From the NCBI RefSeq assembly GCF_000208865.1, contig NC_018395.1, positions 6,062,839 through 6,126,838 of the forward strand: a DNA stretch of 64,000 nt, read 5' to 3'. The DNA comes from Neospora caninum Liverpool. Its lineage: Eukaryota; Apicomplexa; Conoidasida; Eucoccidiorida; Sarcocystidae. Both the position numbers and the translations under genes were made by a program. The notes below the pieces were generated by a model. That model did not search any database and had not been told where the DNA came from. It saw only the letters and a list, made by a program, of their open reading frames with translations. Of the stretch, positions 1 through 11,881 are shown piece by piece (the first letter of the stretch is position 1; every line of letters begins with the position of its first letter).

Positions 1-481
1 TGATCAGTAGAGGAAACTCTTCGTTTTAGACATCCAGACTGCCATCGCAGGTTTTCTTGACACGATGGAAAGTTGCCTAGAAGAAAATTGCATTAACTAG
101 AGGACCGATGGTGCATGGCTTGTTCATTTCCGACTTTGCCCCAAGCCGAACCTCTTGCGCATGGAGAAACAATTTCTAGTTGAAACGAGAATGCGGTGTC
201 CCACAACAAAGCTGCAACATCACGTTACAGTTCTGAAACCCAATGGTGGTGGGGGAGCACTACAGTCAGAAAGGAGAAAAAGTGGACCACACTCAACACG
301 CAGTCCCTGAAATGCGAAGAGCATGTGCGCAACCGTTGAACATGAAAGGGGCAAACCCAGATACTGACTTCCAGCCAGCCCCCCTCAGTTCCATCCCAGT
401 TCGGTTGCCGTTCCTCTACCAAACAAGTCGGAACGAATACGAACTAAAACAGAATCGACAGTACCCTGTGATGGCAACCTG
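1..481. other. Left-edge stretch, no gene seen
   Basis: This stretch lies downstream of the stop of the minus-strand secreted-protein gene. Open frames here are short, overlap on both strands and show no signal peptide, splice-compatible exon or family motif. It probably holds the 3' untranslated region of that gene. Confidence 0.5.
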
Positions 482-1829
482 CTAGTGGGCGGCAGCACCT
501 GCAGGTTGCTGCTGTTCTGGAGGTATGACCTTGGCCAGTTTCGTGTTGATCTGGCTCCTCGCGCTACTTAGGTAGGATTCAACGTTCTGCGCTTCCGTCT
601 GCACGTCTCGAAGTTTCTTGTTAATATCAGCAATAGAGAGTGCCTTTCCCGATACGTCGATCGTGACGGCGGCAGAAATAGAAGGTACTTTCTTTTCGTC
701 GCGCGGGATGCCGTCCATGTGACCACGAATCGTGTCCAAGAGGTTCGTGGCCTTCCTCAGATGCTTGATCGCCCGGATCTGCACGTGTTCAACAGAAAGG
801 CGAAAGGTAGAGTGGCCACCATATTCGGAGTGGAACTCAGCGAGTACCAAGGACCAGACGGACGCAAGTCTACCACCTCGAACTGGGACACTTCCAGCGA
901 CGCAAGGACGAGACACAGTTACGGCGTCACCAGCGTGAAAACACAGTGGCTTTTAGTGAGGGAGTACTTGTGAAAACACAGTGGCTTTTCGTGAAGGAGT
1001 ACTTGTGAAACACAGGGAAGCAGCAGTCCCGCATGTTCTGGGAAAGCATGGGCCCCAGAGCCTTGATCCATCTACTGCAGTGCGTGCACACGCGCGGTGG
1101 TCTGGGTCCACGCGTTCACGGTTGGTATTTTCTAGCCATTCGTGTTGGAAACGAGACAGCCCTCTCCGAAGGACAGAGAAAAAAACAGAGAATGTCCACT
1201 GCGGTTTACGTTCTGGAACTTCGCTCGGCACTGTTGCTCTGCAGTGCTTTCCAGAGAGCCACGACTGCAGCCGTCCCTTAAGATTAAGAAAACACAACAT
1301 GTGATTCACTTACGCTCTGTTTCCACGCTAGATGCAAGAGCAGCGGGAAGTGAACTGCCGGATTGATCACCCCATGTAACAGGGCCTCCTTGTCCGCAGG
1401 AGACAATTTGTCCATAAATTTCTCCTCGTCGTGGTCTTCCTCCGGCTTGTGTGGAGGCGCTTGGGCCACAGGCGTCGTTATAGCCACAGGAAGTACCGGT
1501 TGTACAGCCGGTTCCTCATGGCTCTCGTGGTGCTTCGCTGCATGCTTGTGGTGTTCGCCATGTCCACCCTTTTTGTGCCCCTTTTTTTTCTCTTCGTCTT
1601 CATCTTCTTCGTCGTCTTCAGGCTCCGACTGGAGCAACGAGAAAACCATGTTTGTTCTTGGTCGCACGGCGCGAGTTAGAGCAGCTGTGCGCTCCAAACC
1701 CGTTACCCTATTTAGAGGGTCCGAGTTACGCATAGACCCCCATGCGTGAACGATGCTTGGGAATAGTAGGATGGTGAGGGCTAGAGAAATGCTCAGCAAG
1801 TTCATCGTGGCTGCAAGGTGTATTTCCAT
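482..1829 (-). CDS. Secreted His/Glu-rich protein, two exons, unknown function
   Basis: I do not recognise a family. The model has two exons: 1829-1314, and 778-482 ending in TAG. The donor GTAAGT after codon WKQS and the acceptor GTGCAG both fit phase 0, giving about 270 residues. A second ATG at 1805 is an equally good start and puts a clean signal peptide first (MNLLSISLALTILLFPSIVHA, positions 1-21 from that Met). An acidic run (EDDEEDEDEEKKK) and a His/Lys-rich patch (GHKKGGHGEHHKHAAKHH) follow. Exon 2 is helical and likely coiled coil (KKLRDVQTEAQNVESYLSSA) and ends Gln/Pro/Ala-rich. The protein should enter the secretory pathway; a dense-granule, oocyst-wall or vacuolar destination would be a guess. 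The His patch could bind metal, which is also inference. Confidence 0.72.
935..1015. repeat. Tandem 35-bp direct repeat, about 2.3 copies
   Basis: Copies start at 935 and 970, beginning GTGAAAACACAGTGGCTTTT and ending GGAGTACTT, with only a few mismatches. A third, truncated copy starts at 1005. The array lies inside the single intron (779-1313) of the secreted-protein gene. Confidence 0.9.
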
Positions 1830-4800
1830 GGAAGACACCGGATGTAGCTGGGCCCCGAGAACAACGGTGGCAGATCCAAGCCGCTGTGGATCGGTCGAAA
1901 AGGATCATCGAATCTCGAATCGTTTCATGCTGCCCGACCCAGTCCCACCGTTAGAAATCAGGGAAACATTATAACTCCTCACCACAAGTTCACATTTGCC
2001 TTGTCAATTATTGAGCCAGCTCGGCGGCGCGCCCCAGGTAACTCCGACCTCGTTCACTAGACAAAAATAGGGACCGAAAGGAACTGTGGTCCTATAAGGA
2101 CAAAAGCAGTGGTATTTGTACCTTTACTCCAATCGAACTGTGGCAGAAAACGGGCCTCCTTTGACTGTTCAGGAGCACTTTTTGCTTCGGTTACACCTTG
2201 GGAACACTCACGACGAGAGAAACTCTCAAGCTCAAATGTAGAAACGTTCCGCGTCACGTCAAGACACGGAGACGCAGCATGTTTCGGCCTAGCGCCGCTA
2301 GGACTCGCCAGTTCCGCAGTGACTCGCGTTTGTTAAAGCCAGCAATTATATTTGAGGGCCACAAAAAAACATGCAAATTCATCACCGCAGTTCGGGGGAA
2401 AACGGAATATTCCCCTGTCATGTCATGTCACTCCGCTAGCCCGCGTGGCGTCGACGGTCCCCACGGCCGCTCGCTTGCTCCAACCACGGCGGCCCTGCTA
2501 GATCCGAGAGAAACGTCAGCGCAGCTGTTGCCAGGACAGAGCGCTCGATTGTGGCTGTTCACACAGAAACAGACGCTCGGCCCCAGCTTTTTGTGGACAG
2601 GTGGCAAAAAGGTTGCCAGCAAATGTGTACCTGCAGATTTTCGTTACGTCTCATGCTCGGACGACTCATGTGGCACTACGAATTGGCTGTACACTGTGAC
2701 GCGCGCCCGGAAGACAAGCGCCGCCCTTGCGAAGAAGTGTTTCCGCGTTAAGAAGGGAGAGAACCCTTGCAGATGATGTTGCCACCGCCTGCGTACTAAA
2801 GTTGTGTCGCACACCAAAGTAAGCTGCAGTGTGCGGCAGCTGGTCTCCGACACAGACACGAACCTGCTGTCCAAATACAGCGGTTTTTCGTGCGGGAAAA
2901 TCAACGCAAATGAAAGGCTGCCGCAAACTTCCGCCTCTCGAGTCTCTTGTACAGACGTGTTTCGCCAAATAAACATGCCCCAAACCACCGCGCACGACAT
3001 CCTGGTTGCCTACTGGAATCCGATCTGTGGATCTGCGGAGTTCTGTAACATGGAGGAGCAATAACCAGTGGGTACTGGGCGGCTTCGCGGAGGCCAGAAT
3101 TGGGTCAGAATTTAGACCTCTGCTAAATTATAAAAATCCAGTTTCGTAGAAAAGCGTTTAAGCAGTCCCGGTGACCGTGTGTCAGGAATCCTGTAGGAGG
3201 CGACCGCGAGCTAATGGCCGGCACGACGTGGTTACAACTGGAGAGAAGCATCATAACTACTTGTAAATAGAGGATTTGCTCGAATACAGGTATACTTGTG
3301 ACTAGTTCCCTAGAGGGGTTTTGTGTGGCCTCTCCGCTGACACTGTTGGAGTGTGCGTCTATCAACTACTCTCTTCCAGACGAGAAAACGCCCAGTTGCT
3401 CAACGGGATGTGGTAGATGCTGGCAACAATGATGACTATTGCTGACAAAAGATATAAAATACCGCAACTGCCCGGCTTTCTAGCTTCCGCAACACGTCGA
3501 CAGCTGCTGATACACTTCATATGCGCTTGTTGATTTGCTGCAAAAGCATTCGGGAAGGTGGACAGCCTGTGCATCCGAGTTCGCAATCTCATCAGAGCAG
3601 CGGGTGGTAAACGGCCGCTCCCTGATGCGGACCTAAAAGAAATCTGTGTGGCTTCGTGTACGTGAACTTGCCCCGCTGATGCATCTGTGAGGCGCGACGA
3701 TCTGCGCGGAGGTTCTTCTCAGCAGTAGACTTCGCCGCATTCCAGTTGACCAGGTTCTCTTGTTAAGATATTGGAATCGATCCACAAGAACGAGATGCCA
3801 AGCGGGGATCTGCGACTGCGACACTGTGTGAACAGAGAGGCGGCCTCGTCTTATGTAATTACAGAGGGGCTGATGTAATAGTTGTATGTTTCTTTGTCAC
3901 ATATTGCACGTGCACATGACGGAGTTCCTGAGGCCCTCGATTGTACTTCCTTGGCATGTGGTTCCGCTTGTTCCGTGTAGCGAAAGCCATAGGGCCTTCC
4001 ATTCAGGCCCCATCCTAGACGGGAGACCCAAGATAACGTACCCATCGGACATCGAAAGAATCACCATTGTTACCAATTAGAAGCTGATCCGCTGAGACTG
4101 GGGTAGTTGGTCCACATGAAGCAGAACGAACACACAACTAGATGTCTTCACTGCAGCAGGAAGTGGAGCGCCGGGGCTTCGAGCGAACCCCGTCTGAGCA
4201 CTTGGAGCTAGGTACAAAGTGCATATTTTTTTAGCCCTACACTTACCAAATAAGCTCGGCCATTGCCATCTGGGACCGGCGCAGTGCTACAGGCAGACGG
4301 CATCACGCTGAAACTTGGAACAAGGCCCGCGCTCAGAGGGAATAGCCCGCATGCACGCATCAACTGAACGACAAGACCGCCAGGGCACTCTACGATAGCG
4401 GCACGGAGTGAATTCACGGTTTGTGACACAAAATAAAAAATATTCTTCAAGCTCCTTCCTCTCCATTCCTGCATCGTCCTTTTGACAGATGCAAAAGCTG
4501 GGCGAACTGTCCATATGACACAAAAACTTCGCAAGTGGGGAGGAATATTGTCGTGGGCCTCTTTCCCTCTACGCATGCGTGGAAGCAGTCGCTTCCTATT
4601 GAGCAAGAGAAACCCACGGAGTTTCGACGAATCGGAATAAGTGAGAAGCTTCTTCTCTTGTTATTCTTTTTCGATACCAAGTCCTCGCTTTGGATCGAAG
4701 ACTAATGCTGTTTTTTGCTCCTGGTGAGGGAGCCTTCCTCACCAGCAGCGCATCAGTGACGGAGTGATACTGAGAACGGGATCCCCGTTGGGGGACGCTG

Positions 4801-5075
4801 TTGGTTCTTACGGTATTTCCCCAGAAAACCTGCTTCGTTCTCTTCAGTTCAAGGCGGGAAGTTGCACAAAGACAAAACCGGCCAGGTGTCGAGACACCGT
4901 AGTAAACGAACGTGCACAAGTGGCTCCTCCGTAGCAGTTGCGGTGTTGCCACGCCACTCCACGACTGCCTGGTGGGCTGCACTTTTCCCTAAATTACCAG
5001 CTCACGGCGCTCAGCTGAGGGCGTCTCTGTTTGGCTTTTGGTGTTACCTCACGCGGCTCTTCTTCATCGGTCACC
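1830..5075. other. Divergent intergenic region, no supported gene
   Basis: This 3.2-kb gap separates a minus-strand and a plus-strand gene and should hold both promoters and 5' UTRs. Frames of 60-190 codons occur on both strands (for example plus 2198-2776 and minus 4596-4982), but they are Arg/Ser/Cys-rich, overlap one another and carry no recognised motif. One minus frame near 3362-3592 encodes a single hydrophobic stretch (YLLSAIVIIVASIY) but has no other support. Confidence 0.5.
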
Positions 5076-6749
5076 ATGCTGCCGCTTCCAGGACAGACGA
5101 GTCTGTTGGCTAACACTGGGGAAGAGCGATTGAAGCGAACGTTGTATGTCGGAGGCTTGGCAGAAGAGGTCGAGGAGGAGGTCCTTCGCGCGGCGTTTTT
5201 ACCCTTCGGCGACATTAAACAGCTCGAAATTCCAAAGGACAAAACAACAGGTCAGATCGGTTCAACGCCTTCCAGGACGGCAATCCCCCTGTCCGACACG
5301 GAAGCACAACTTGCGCGGAAAAATGCGTATCGTAGTGTTTTCACTTCTCGTGATCCAGCTGTATATTAGCGCTCGAATAACAAAATATCAGTGAAAAGCA
5401 TACTGACGCTGAGTTACGTGGAGAACTGCGAAATTGACAACCCCTCCCAGAAACGGTTAATGGGCTCCCAGTTGTGCAGAGAAGCAGTCGCATGGTATTT
5501 AGGGGAATCCAGGATGACAGACACACAGTTACTCAGCTTCCTTGTTCCCAGTGCTTCAGGAGAATGCCCGCTGTTAACGAAAATGTTTCTGCGTGCTCGA
5601 GTGTGGATTATCGTCCATGGCCTTTGGAGATTTCAGTTTGATGACGACCTGTGCGTCGCAAGGTTCCGGTGTTTCTCATCAGAGAACAGTCGCCGAAAAT
5701 GCATTGTGAGACGTCGGCTGGAAACAGGAACTCAAGTATTTTTGCGTGGTACCACAGGCCTGCATCGGGGCTTCGGGTTCATCGAGTTCGAGGAAGAAGA
5801 CGATGCCAAGGAAGCGATGGAAAACATGGACAACGCTGAGCTGTACGGGCGTACCCTTCGGGTCAACTTATCTAGATCTGGAGGTTTCGCCCCTGGTTCT
5901 CGCAACAAAGCGAGTAAGTCATCACCAATTCACATCTGATTCGCAGGACACAGTCGGTGCGCCACATGACGCAGATACACGACCGCAGTGCCGTTTCGGA
6001 TTTTTTCTCAGCGTTCAGGCCGCGCTAGCTAGGTCCCGGATTCTCTGCTTGTCAGAGAGAGGGGCGTTGCCCCAAGAGGGAAGCCCAGCCAGTTTTTCAC
6101 GCACCGGATGCCGCAAGTCGCGCGTACAAAACAAGTGGCAAAGGCTGGTGGGGCAAACCTATGGGAATTTCCCAGCATAAAACGCACAGACGCCTACAAC
6201 AGGCGCTCGTTTCTGTGTGTCTGTGTGTCTGTGCCGAAGTCTGGAGCGACGACTTTTTCTTTCGCCAGGAGATGAAGAAGAAAGGCATGGACATCAGTGA
6301 AGACATGGTAAGTTCCCTGATCCAAGTTGGGGCGTCCCTCCCGAAAGGTGCGCTCGCACCGTAGTGAAGTTTTTGTCTCCGTCGCACTCGACCAAGGCCC
6401 TCTTCGTGGCGTTGCGTAATTGGCCGTCATTGAGCGGGCGCCTCAACGAGTAGTTCTGTCGTTACGTCTACACGTACGGTTTTCGCAGGGCTTGGTGTGC
6501 GCACGCGTGTTTTTGTAACGGGGGGGGTCCATTCAGTGGTCCGGGTCTGAACGCGCCTGCTGGTGCCCGTCACTCATAGGCTTGATGCTATGCTGACAGC
6601 TGAGAAGTCTGTGTTCTCTCCATAGCTCAGAAGTTCAGAGGTTCGCATCGGGGGACACGGGCTGAGATTCTTCGATGCTCGGTCACACTGTTACGTGCGT
6701 TTTCTTTCAGGGCGACGCACCCGAGGCGTCTGCTCCAGAGAAACAGTGA
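5076..6749 (+). CDS. RRM RNA-binding protein, PPIE (cyclophilin E)-like RRM
   Basis: The protein has one RNA-recognition motif. RNP2 is LYVGGL in exon 1 (5076-5250) and RNP1 is RGFGFIEF in exon 2 (5758-5913). The junction splits the RRM in phase 1 (ACAG|GTCAGA to CCACAG|GCC). The end of the [19 protein letters not shown], is closest in my memory to the RRM of the spliceosomal cyclophilin PPIE. No peptidyl-prolyl isomerase domain follows, so this looks like a stand-alone RRM protein. Two C-terminal exons are clear: 6269-6307 ([13 protein letters not shown]) and 6711-6749 ([12 protein letters not shown], stop). Exon 2 ends in phase 1 and the 6269 exon starts in phase 0, so at least one short exon between 5914 and 6268 is unplaced. 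Candidates start at 6056 or near 6119. A role in pre-mRNA processing is inferred from the family. Confidence 0.8.
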
Positions 6750-8145
6750 GAGCGCAGCCCACTTTTTCGCCAGTTTATCATGACTGAAAGAAACAAAGAG
6801 ACTTCACTTTCTCGGCTATACTGTGCGGTTTCTTCTGGCGATGCGGGGAAAGGGAACGGAAATCAGATCGCCTTTCCTCTCCTGGAACTCCCACCCCCGC
6901 ATCCGGTTCTGTTTTGCTACGAGAGGCGCCTCATGATTGGTTTGGGAACGGTGCGTTTGACAAGCGTTTCGCCGAGGTTGGCGCATCCATGCAGACCAGT
7001 TGTGAAAACCCTTCTTGCTTCGCTCGGTCTGCGCTGTGGTCGGCAATACACTTTTCCAGCGTGAATGGTATAAAGATCCGTTTAACGCTTCCCGGACTCT
7101 CATGCTCAGCAGAATCCGTCGTCTTTCTTCATGCAGGTATTGTGAGGAAAACACAATGTTGAGGGTGAACCGACTGAAGAAGGTAGAACTGTGCACACAT
7201 CCGTTTCTGTATAAAAACGTTACCTTGAACAAAACGCCCTTACGTGGCCACGTCCACCCCTTTCGGGGACGTGACGCCGAAGCCACACCGACAAGCAACG
7301 TTTGCCTTCTGCAAAAAAGGACGCAGAGGAAACGCGAGGAAATCCGCCTCCTGAGCACAACCCCTCGTAGACTCTTTGGTCGAGACACAGCCGGATGCAA
7401 ACGACCGTTCACGCTTCCTTGTCTCCAGTTCCTGTCGCCTCCGTCTTCGCGGGAAGCCAGCCTGAGCCGTCTCTGCGAGAAACCGCACACCGGGGCAGAC
7501 CGACAGCGGCGCGCGATGGAGCTGCAGGCCGACTTCGGAGAGACACACTCCATTCAAAAGACGATTCCCGCAGATGACGCTGTAAACGTGAAGCGCTCAC
7601 TCAACCCCGCAAAAAGCTCCTCGTGTTTGCGTCCACTCAACACCCGCGGTAACATATATCCATATATATATATATATATGTAGGTATATATGTATATATA
7701 TATATATATATATGTAGGTCTATATATATATATATATATATATATGTACATATATATATATATATAGAGAGAGAGAGAGTAAGGCTCTCGTATCCCGAAA
7801 AAGCCTTCAGAAAGGTCCTATCCACTAATATGTTTCTTCGTGTGACACTTTGCCGGACCACGGCCATTAGCGTTCCAGGGTTGCGCTCGATTTGCCAATA
7901 CAGAATGTCAACAAATTCTTCGCTGCTCTCACTCAGCATGGTATTTTAAATTCTTATTCGTGTCGAGGAATTGGTTTAAAACTAGAAAGAAAGCAACTGC
8001 GTTTGCCTGTTTTTTGCTACATTTTCAAGAAAGTAAAAGCCCAAAAGTACGTTCGCTCGACACTTGAGCTCGCGGAGATGGAGTGTGAACTTGGCGGCGG
8101 AGGGATACGGTTAACTGCAACTCTCGGTCTTTCTTTCGACTGCCC
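6750..8145. other. Convergent intergenic region with microsatellite
   Basis: This gap lies between the stop of the RRM gene and the stop of the minus-strand CMC1 gene, so it should hold two 3' UTRs. A long TA tract lies inside it. The long frames at 6816-7553 (minus) and 7015-7683 (plus) overlap each other antisense, the latter running into the TA tract. Neither has a recognisable domain. Confidence 0.5.
7653..7779. repeat. TA microsatellite with a GA tail
   Basis: Alternating TA of more than 100 bases, interrupted by a few G/C bases (TATGTAGG, TATGTACA). It ends in about six GA units at 7767-7779. Confidence 0.95.
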
Positions 8146-9369
8146 TTACAAGTCAGAGATGTACTTGTTGTAGTACTTTCGCTGACGACGGTTGATGCGG
8201 CTGAGCCCGAGGGCTTCGCGTTCGCGCGCGACTTCCTCCCAGCGCGCCTTCATCACCTGCGCGTATTGAGAAAAACCAAAATGTCCATGTGCGGCACAAG
8301 AGAGGCCAGAAAGACGAGAACCACACCAGCATGACTCCCGCGTGCGCTACGTGTCAGATACTCGACAACTGCGGAGGTGAGCTCCACCCCCCCTCCCCCC
8401 CCTCCCCCCCCAAAAGAAAAGCGAAGCCATGGCGAGACGGGACAGGGGGTTTAGGCGGGAAGATCCGGAGCGCAGCGTCGGGGCTGCTGGGATGTCGAAC
8501 TGTGACGCTGAACTGTCTCATTCAAACTTCGCACGGCAGCAGGAAAGAGAAACGCGACGCGGGGCTGTTCGTCCACCCCCGGTCGGGTCCTGGTTCGCGT
8601 CTCACCTCCGGTTTCTCATACTTGGCGATGCACTTATGCACGGCGGCTGCATAGGATCGGCAGGCGATGAAAGTGAACGTGCGTTCACACATGCAGTCAT
8701 AGTAGTCGTCGAGCTCGGGCCTGAAAAGCAAGCAGCGCACTGCTCCGTCAAACCGTCGCCCTATCCCGGGAAGGATTCTACATATGCCTCAAAGTTCGTG
8801 TGGGCCAGCGCAAGCACCAGACGAAAACGACGAGAGCGCGAGAGGTCACCACCTGGCAGGGACACAAAGGAGTCTGTGCAGAGGCAGTGTATTTTGCGGC
8901 CGATGGCTTTTTCGGTTGGTCGCCTCGAAATTCACTGCCTGCCTATTTCCTTGTCTAGCTGCGGAACAAATGTCCTTTCCAAGGGCGAAGACCTCCCTTT
9001 TCTGGCGACCGTGCACCGTAGGCAGAGAGGCGTTTTTTCCTACGCATGTCTTGAGCCTTTGTTTCTCATTAAGAGTGGAAATTATGACTGCGAGATGTAC
9101 CTGCATTTGTCTCTGATTTCTTTCCCAATCTGGGCGCGAATGGCGTCGTTTTCCTTCTTCTCGTAATGCGTCGCTTGCTTGGCTTCGAAGTACTCTACGC
9201 GGCGACGAGTTCGCTGGTGAATCTCATCAGGATGCAGCACTGTGCCGGGAATCCGCGAACCTTTTGAGCTCTGCGAAGACGAAGCTGAGGAGGGATCCGC
9301 GCCTGAATTTCGAGCCTCGCAAGGGGAGTGCCCGGGCTCTTCAGGAGACCCTCCAGTGGAGCCTCGCAT
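8146..9369 (-). CDS. CMC1: CMC1-like twin CX9C protein (COX assembly)
   Basis: The model has three exons, 9369-9101, 8720-8606 and 8256-8146, with phases that close to 164 residues. The CHCH core only appears after splicing: C89-X9-C99 (CRPELDDYYDC) and C110-X9-C120 (CRSYAAAVHKC), with the first cysteine contributed by exon 1. The C-terminal tail (AREREALGLSRINRRQRKYY) matches the basic tail of metazoan CMC1. Family members are small soluble proteins of the mitochondrial intermembrane space, imported by the Mia40 disulfide relay, that act in early cytochrome c oxidase assembly around COX1 and copper delivery. The N-terminal 45 residues are low-complexity and Ser/Gly-rich. A C-rich tract (8387-8411) lies in intron 2. 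The other twin-CX9C families fit less well because of this tail. Confidence 0.87.
8387..8411. repeat. Poly-C tract in a CMC1 intron
   Basis: Runs of C broken by single T or A bases. On the coding (minus) strand this is a G-rich tract inside CMC1 intron 2. It is a plausible quadruplex former and a likely site of length variation. Confidence 0.8.
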
Positions 9370-10384
9370 CTCGAGACTTGGGCGCGAAGTCTTCCTGCGG
9401 AGGCGTCGTTTGTCTTGAAAAGAAAGAAAAGAAAGACACTTGGCCGTCGTGGAACAAGCGGTCGCCGCGAATGTGATTCAATTACAACGGGAGACGGGAC
9501 CGACACGTGTGGAATTTTGTGGAACCTTGACTAAGAGGACAAAGAACATCACTCCTCATCAGCAGAAAGGGAGGCCTCTGAAACAACACATTCATGTTTG
9601 AATACAGGCATGCCCAGAATAGGTTGTGTCTCTAATATACAAAAAGATATACACATACAGAGACCGGTTTGTCACGTGGACATGTGAGCGTGCGGCGGCA
9701 GAAGTCGAACAAAAAGACAAGTGGTTCTCCTCCAGTCAAAGAAGCCGCTGACATCTCACCTAATGACTTGCCAAGTTCTCTGTAGTTCGCTGAACACTCA
9801 ACGTGATCAAGCGCGTTCACAGCTGCGAAAGCGTACCCAACTCGCGCCTGGCAGATTGATGCACAACAAACCGTAGAAACTCACACAAGCAGATTGTGCA
9901 TGCACACACGCCGACTTCGCGAGAAGTGATTTCGGACGAGGAACGCGCCGAGCCGTCGATTTTTGAAGCCAGTGCACGTCTCTTCTCGTCACCGACGGTC
10001 ACGATGTGTCTCTCTGTGGGTAAAAATATCGGTTTTGCAGCGTTTTCGTTATGCGGGTGAATTGCGCCCAATTGCCTCAGCGTTCCCGTTCGCTGCTGGT
10101 GTGTTTGCTGTGGCTCCGGGCTCCTACCCATTTCTTACTTGTTTCCTTTCCCCGTGGGACCATTTCCGTCGTTACGATCCAGTAGCGATTCGTTTCCATA
10201 GCGGATAGACAGCAGGCAGATGTTTCCACACTCCACGCCTGATTAGTTTTTCGCCTCTTGGTGTGACTTGCTCGGGGACTGTCCACAAGCGAGAGGTGAC
10301 TCGAGCTCGACTGATTACCGGTCATCTCTCCCGTCTTTTCGCTATTCTGCTGGATCCGCATCAAAAGGGAAGACCTCCACAAAA
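9370..10384. promoter_or_regulatory. Divergent promoter region, CMC1 / glutaredoxin
   Basis: About 1.0 kb separates two head-to-head start codons. One TGCATGC motif occurs at 9897-9903; this heptamer is a known over-represented promoter element in Toxoplasma. No credible coding exon was found here. Transcription start sites cannot be placed by eye. Confidence 0.5.
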
Positions 10385-11881
10385 ATGAGTTCCCTCTCCG
10401 CAAGCATCACCAGGGAGATTCTCGGCTCTCTGGTGGCCAACCGCGCTCGCTGCGCCGGCCTGCCAAAACCCCCATCCGGGCTGAACAGTCACTGGATTGT
10501 ACAGCAGAGAAGATCGGCTCTCGGGTCTTTTCGAAGGAGGTTTTCCGGCGGTTCACACCGTCGTTCTATCGCAGATCAAAAGGCAGCGTCCGAAACGCAT
10601 TGTATACCCTGCGTTCTGACCGGCGGTCAAGCGGGGTCCGAGCCCCTCGTTTCCCGCCGATTTTTCCTCGGGAATTTGGCAGCTTCTTACTCCGGAACGA
10701 ACTTGGTTTGCCGGGGTGGTACCACTCTTCTCTTTTTGGGAGCGCCAGCGCGGTATAATGGGACTGTCACCGCTGCCTCGCAGTCAACAGACGCAGGTAC
10801 GGGAAAAGTACCGCGAATAACTTCAGGAAATTTACTCCCGCTCGTTGCGGACCTAAGATGCTGAATATATGACTCCAGTTATGAGATGCAGACAACCAAG
10901 CTTTTTGATTGCTGTAAACCACTTCCGGAACCCAGACTGTTACCTTTTCATAAGCTGTAGATGTCGTTTCAGCGAACGGGTGACTATCCGTCTGGAGCAA
11001 GTCACTGGCCGTGGGGGACCTGGGCTTATATATTGTCTGTGTCCCGTCACACAGTGACAGGTGTTCATTTAAGTTTGTGGCTGCGACTCGTGTTTGCTAG
11101 CTTTTCCGAGCTTTTGAAAGAATCCGTAGGGGTGGCTTTTGGTAGATACCAGCGTAGCAATCACAGAGTAGGAGGAGTCCGTTCCCCGGCACCGCTTCCT
11201 GAGGGTCATTGTTGCTGGAACCTCATACGGAGTTCGGTTGTACGCTGTTGCTCCGTTCTTGCCGACCTCGATTTCTGGGTCAATTTCTTCCATGGCGTTT
11301 CGTTACTCGAACTTCTCTTCTGTGTCGTTGTTCGCGCTTGTGATGTCTCACCTCAGCCGACCGCCCAGCCAACACGGACGAGGAAGAGGTAAGTTCCGCA
11401 TGCGCTTGGAAGGAAGGAGTTTTTACGTAGCGGCAGTCGTTTTCATCTCGCCTGTCGGCCTCCGGTGTGCATGCCGCGCGATCATTTCCCTGCGTGTGTG
11501 CTGTCCGTTTTTTAGGACTTGAGGAAAAAGTTAGACGACCTCGTCAAGTCCACCGCCGTCGTACTGTTCATGAAAGGCTCTCCAAAAGCACCCATGTGTG
11601 GTTTTTCCGCGAGGGCAGTTGGGATATTGAACTCCTTAGACGTCGATGAGTATACGTTCGTGAACATTCTACAGTACCCTGATGTACGTGCACTGGCGAA
11701 AAAACACTTCAACTGGCCCACCTACCCTTTGTTAGTCGTGGGCGGGGAAGTCGTGGGCGGGGTGGATATTATGGATGACCTTAACAAAACAGGCGAACTG
11801 GGAGAACTCATCAAGAAAGCACTCAAGGAGTCCGAAGGTGCGGCGGCCGGTGGCCCAGAAGGAGATCGATCGAAAGCCTGA
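10385..11881 (+). CDS. GRX5: Monothiol CGFS glutaredoxin (Grx5-type), organelle-targeted
   Basis: The model has three exons: 10385-10796, a 32-nt micro-exon 11357-11388 (ADRPANTDEEE) and 11516-11881 ending in TGA. Phases close to 269 residues. The glutaredoxin domain starts near residue 149. It carries the CGFS active site at C176 (KAPMCGFS), the cis-Pro motif WPTYP and the glutathione-binding GGVDIMDDL, all typical of class II monothiol glutaredoxins. These bridge a [2Fe-2S] cluster with glutathione and hand clusters to acceptors in Fe-S assembly rather than acting as redox enzymes. The roughly 145-residue N-terminal extension is basic and Ser-rich (VQQRRSALGSFRRRFSGG), which suggests import into the mitochondrion or apicoplast; sequence alone does not say which. 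The C-terminal tail is Gly/Ala-rich. Confidence 0.93.

Noticed and set aside
2198..2776. Plus-strand frame of 192 codons
   Set aside because: Its composition is Arg/Ser/Thr-rich, it overlaps other frames, and there is no signal, domain or splice support.
7554..7939. Frames made of repeated Tyr-Ile
   Set aside because: They are translations of the TA microsatellite.
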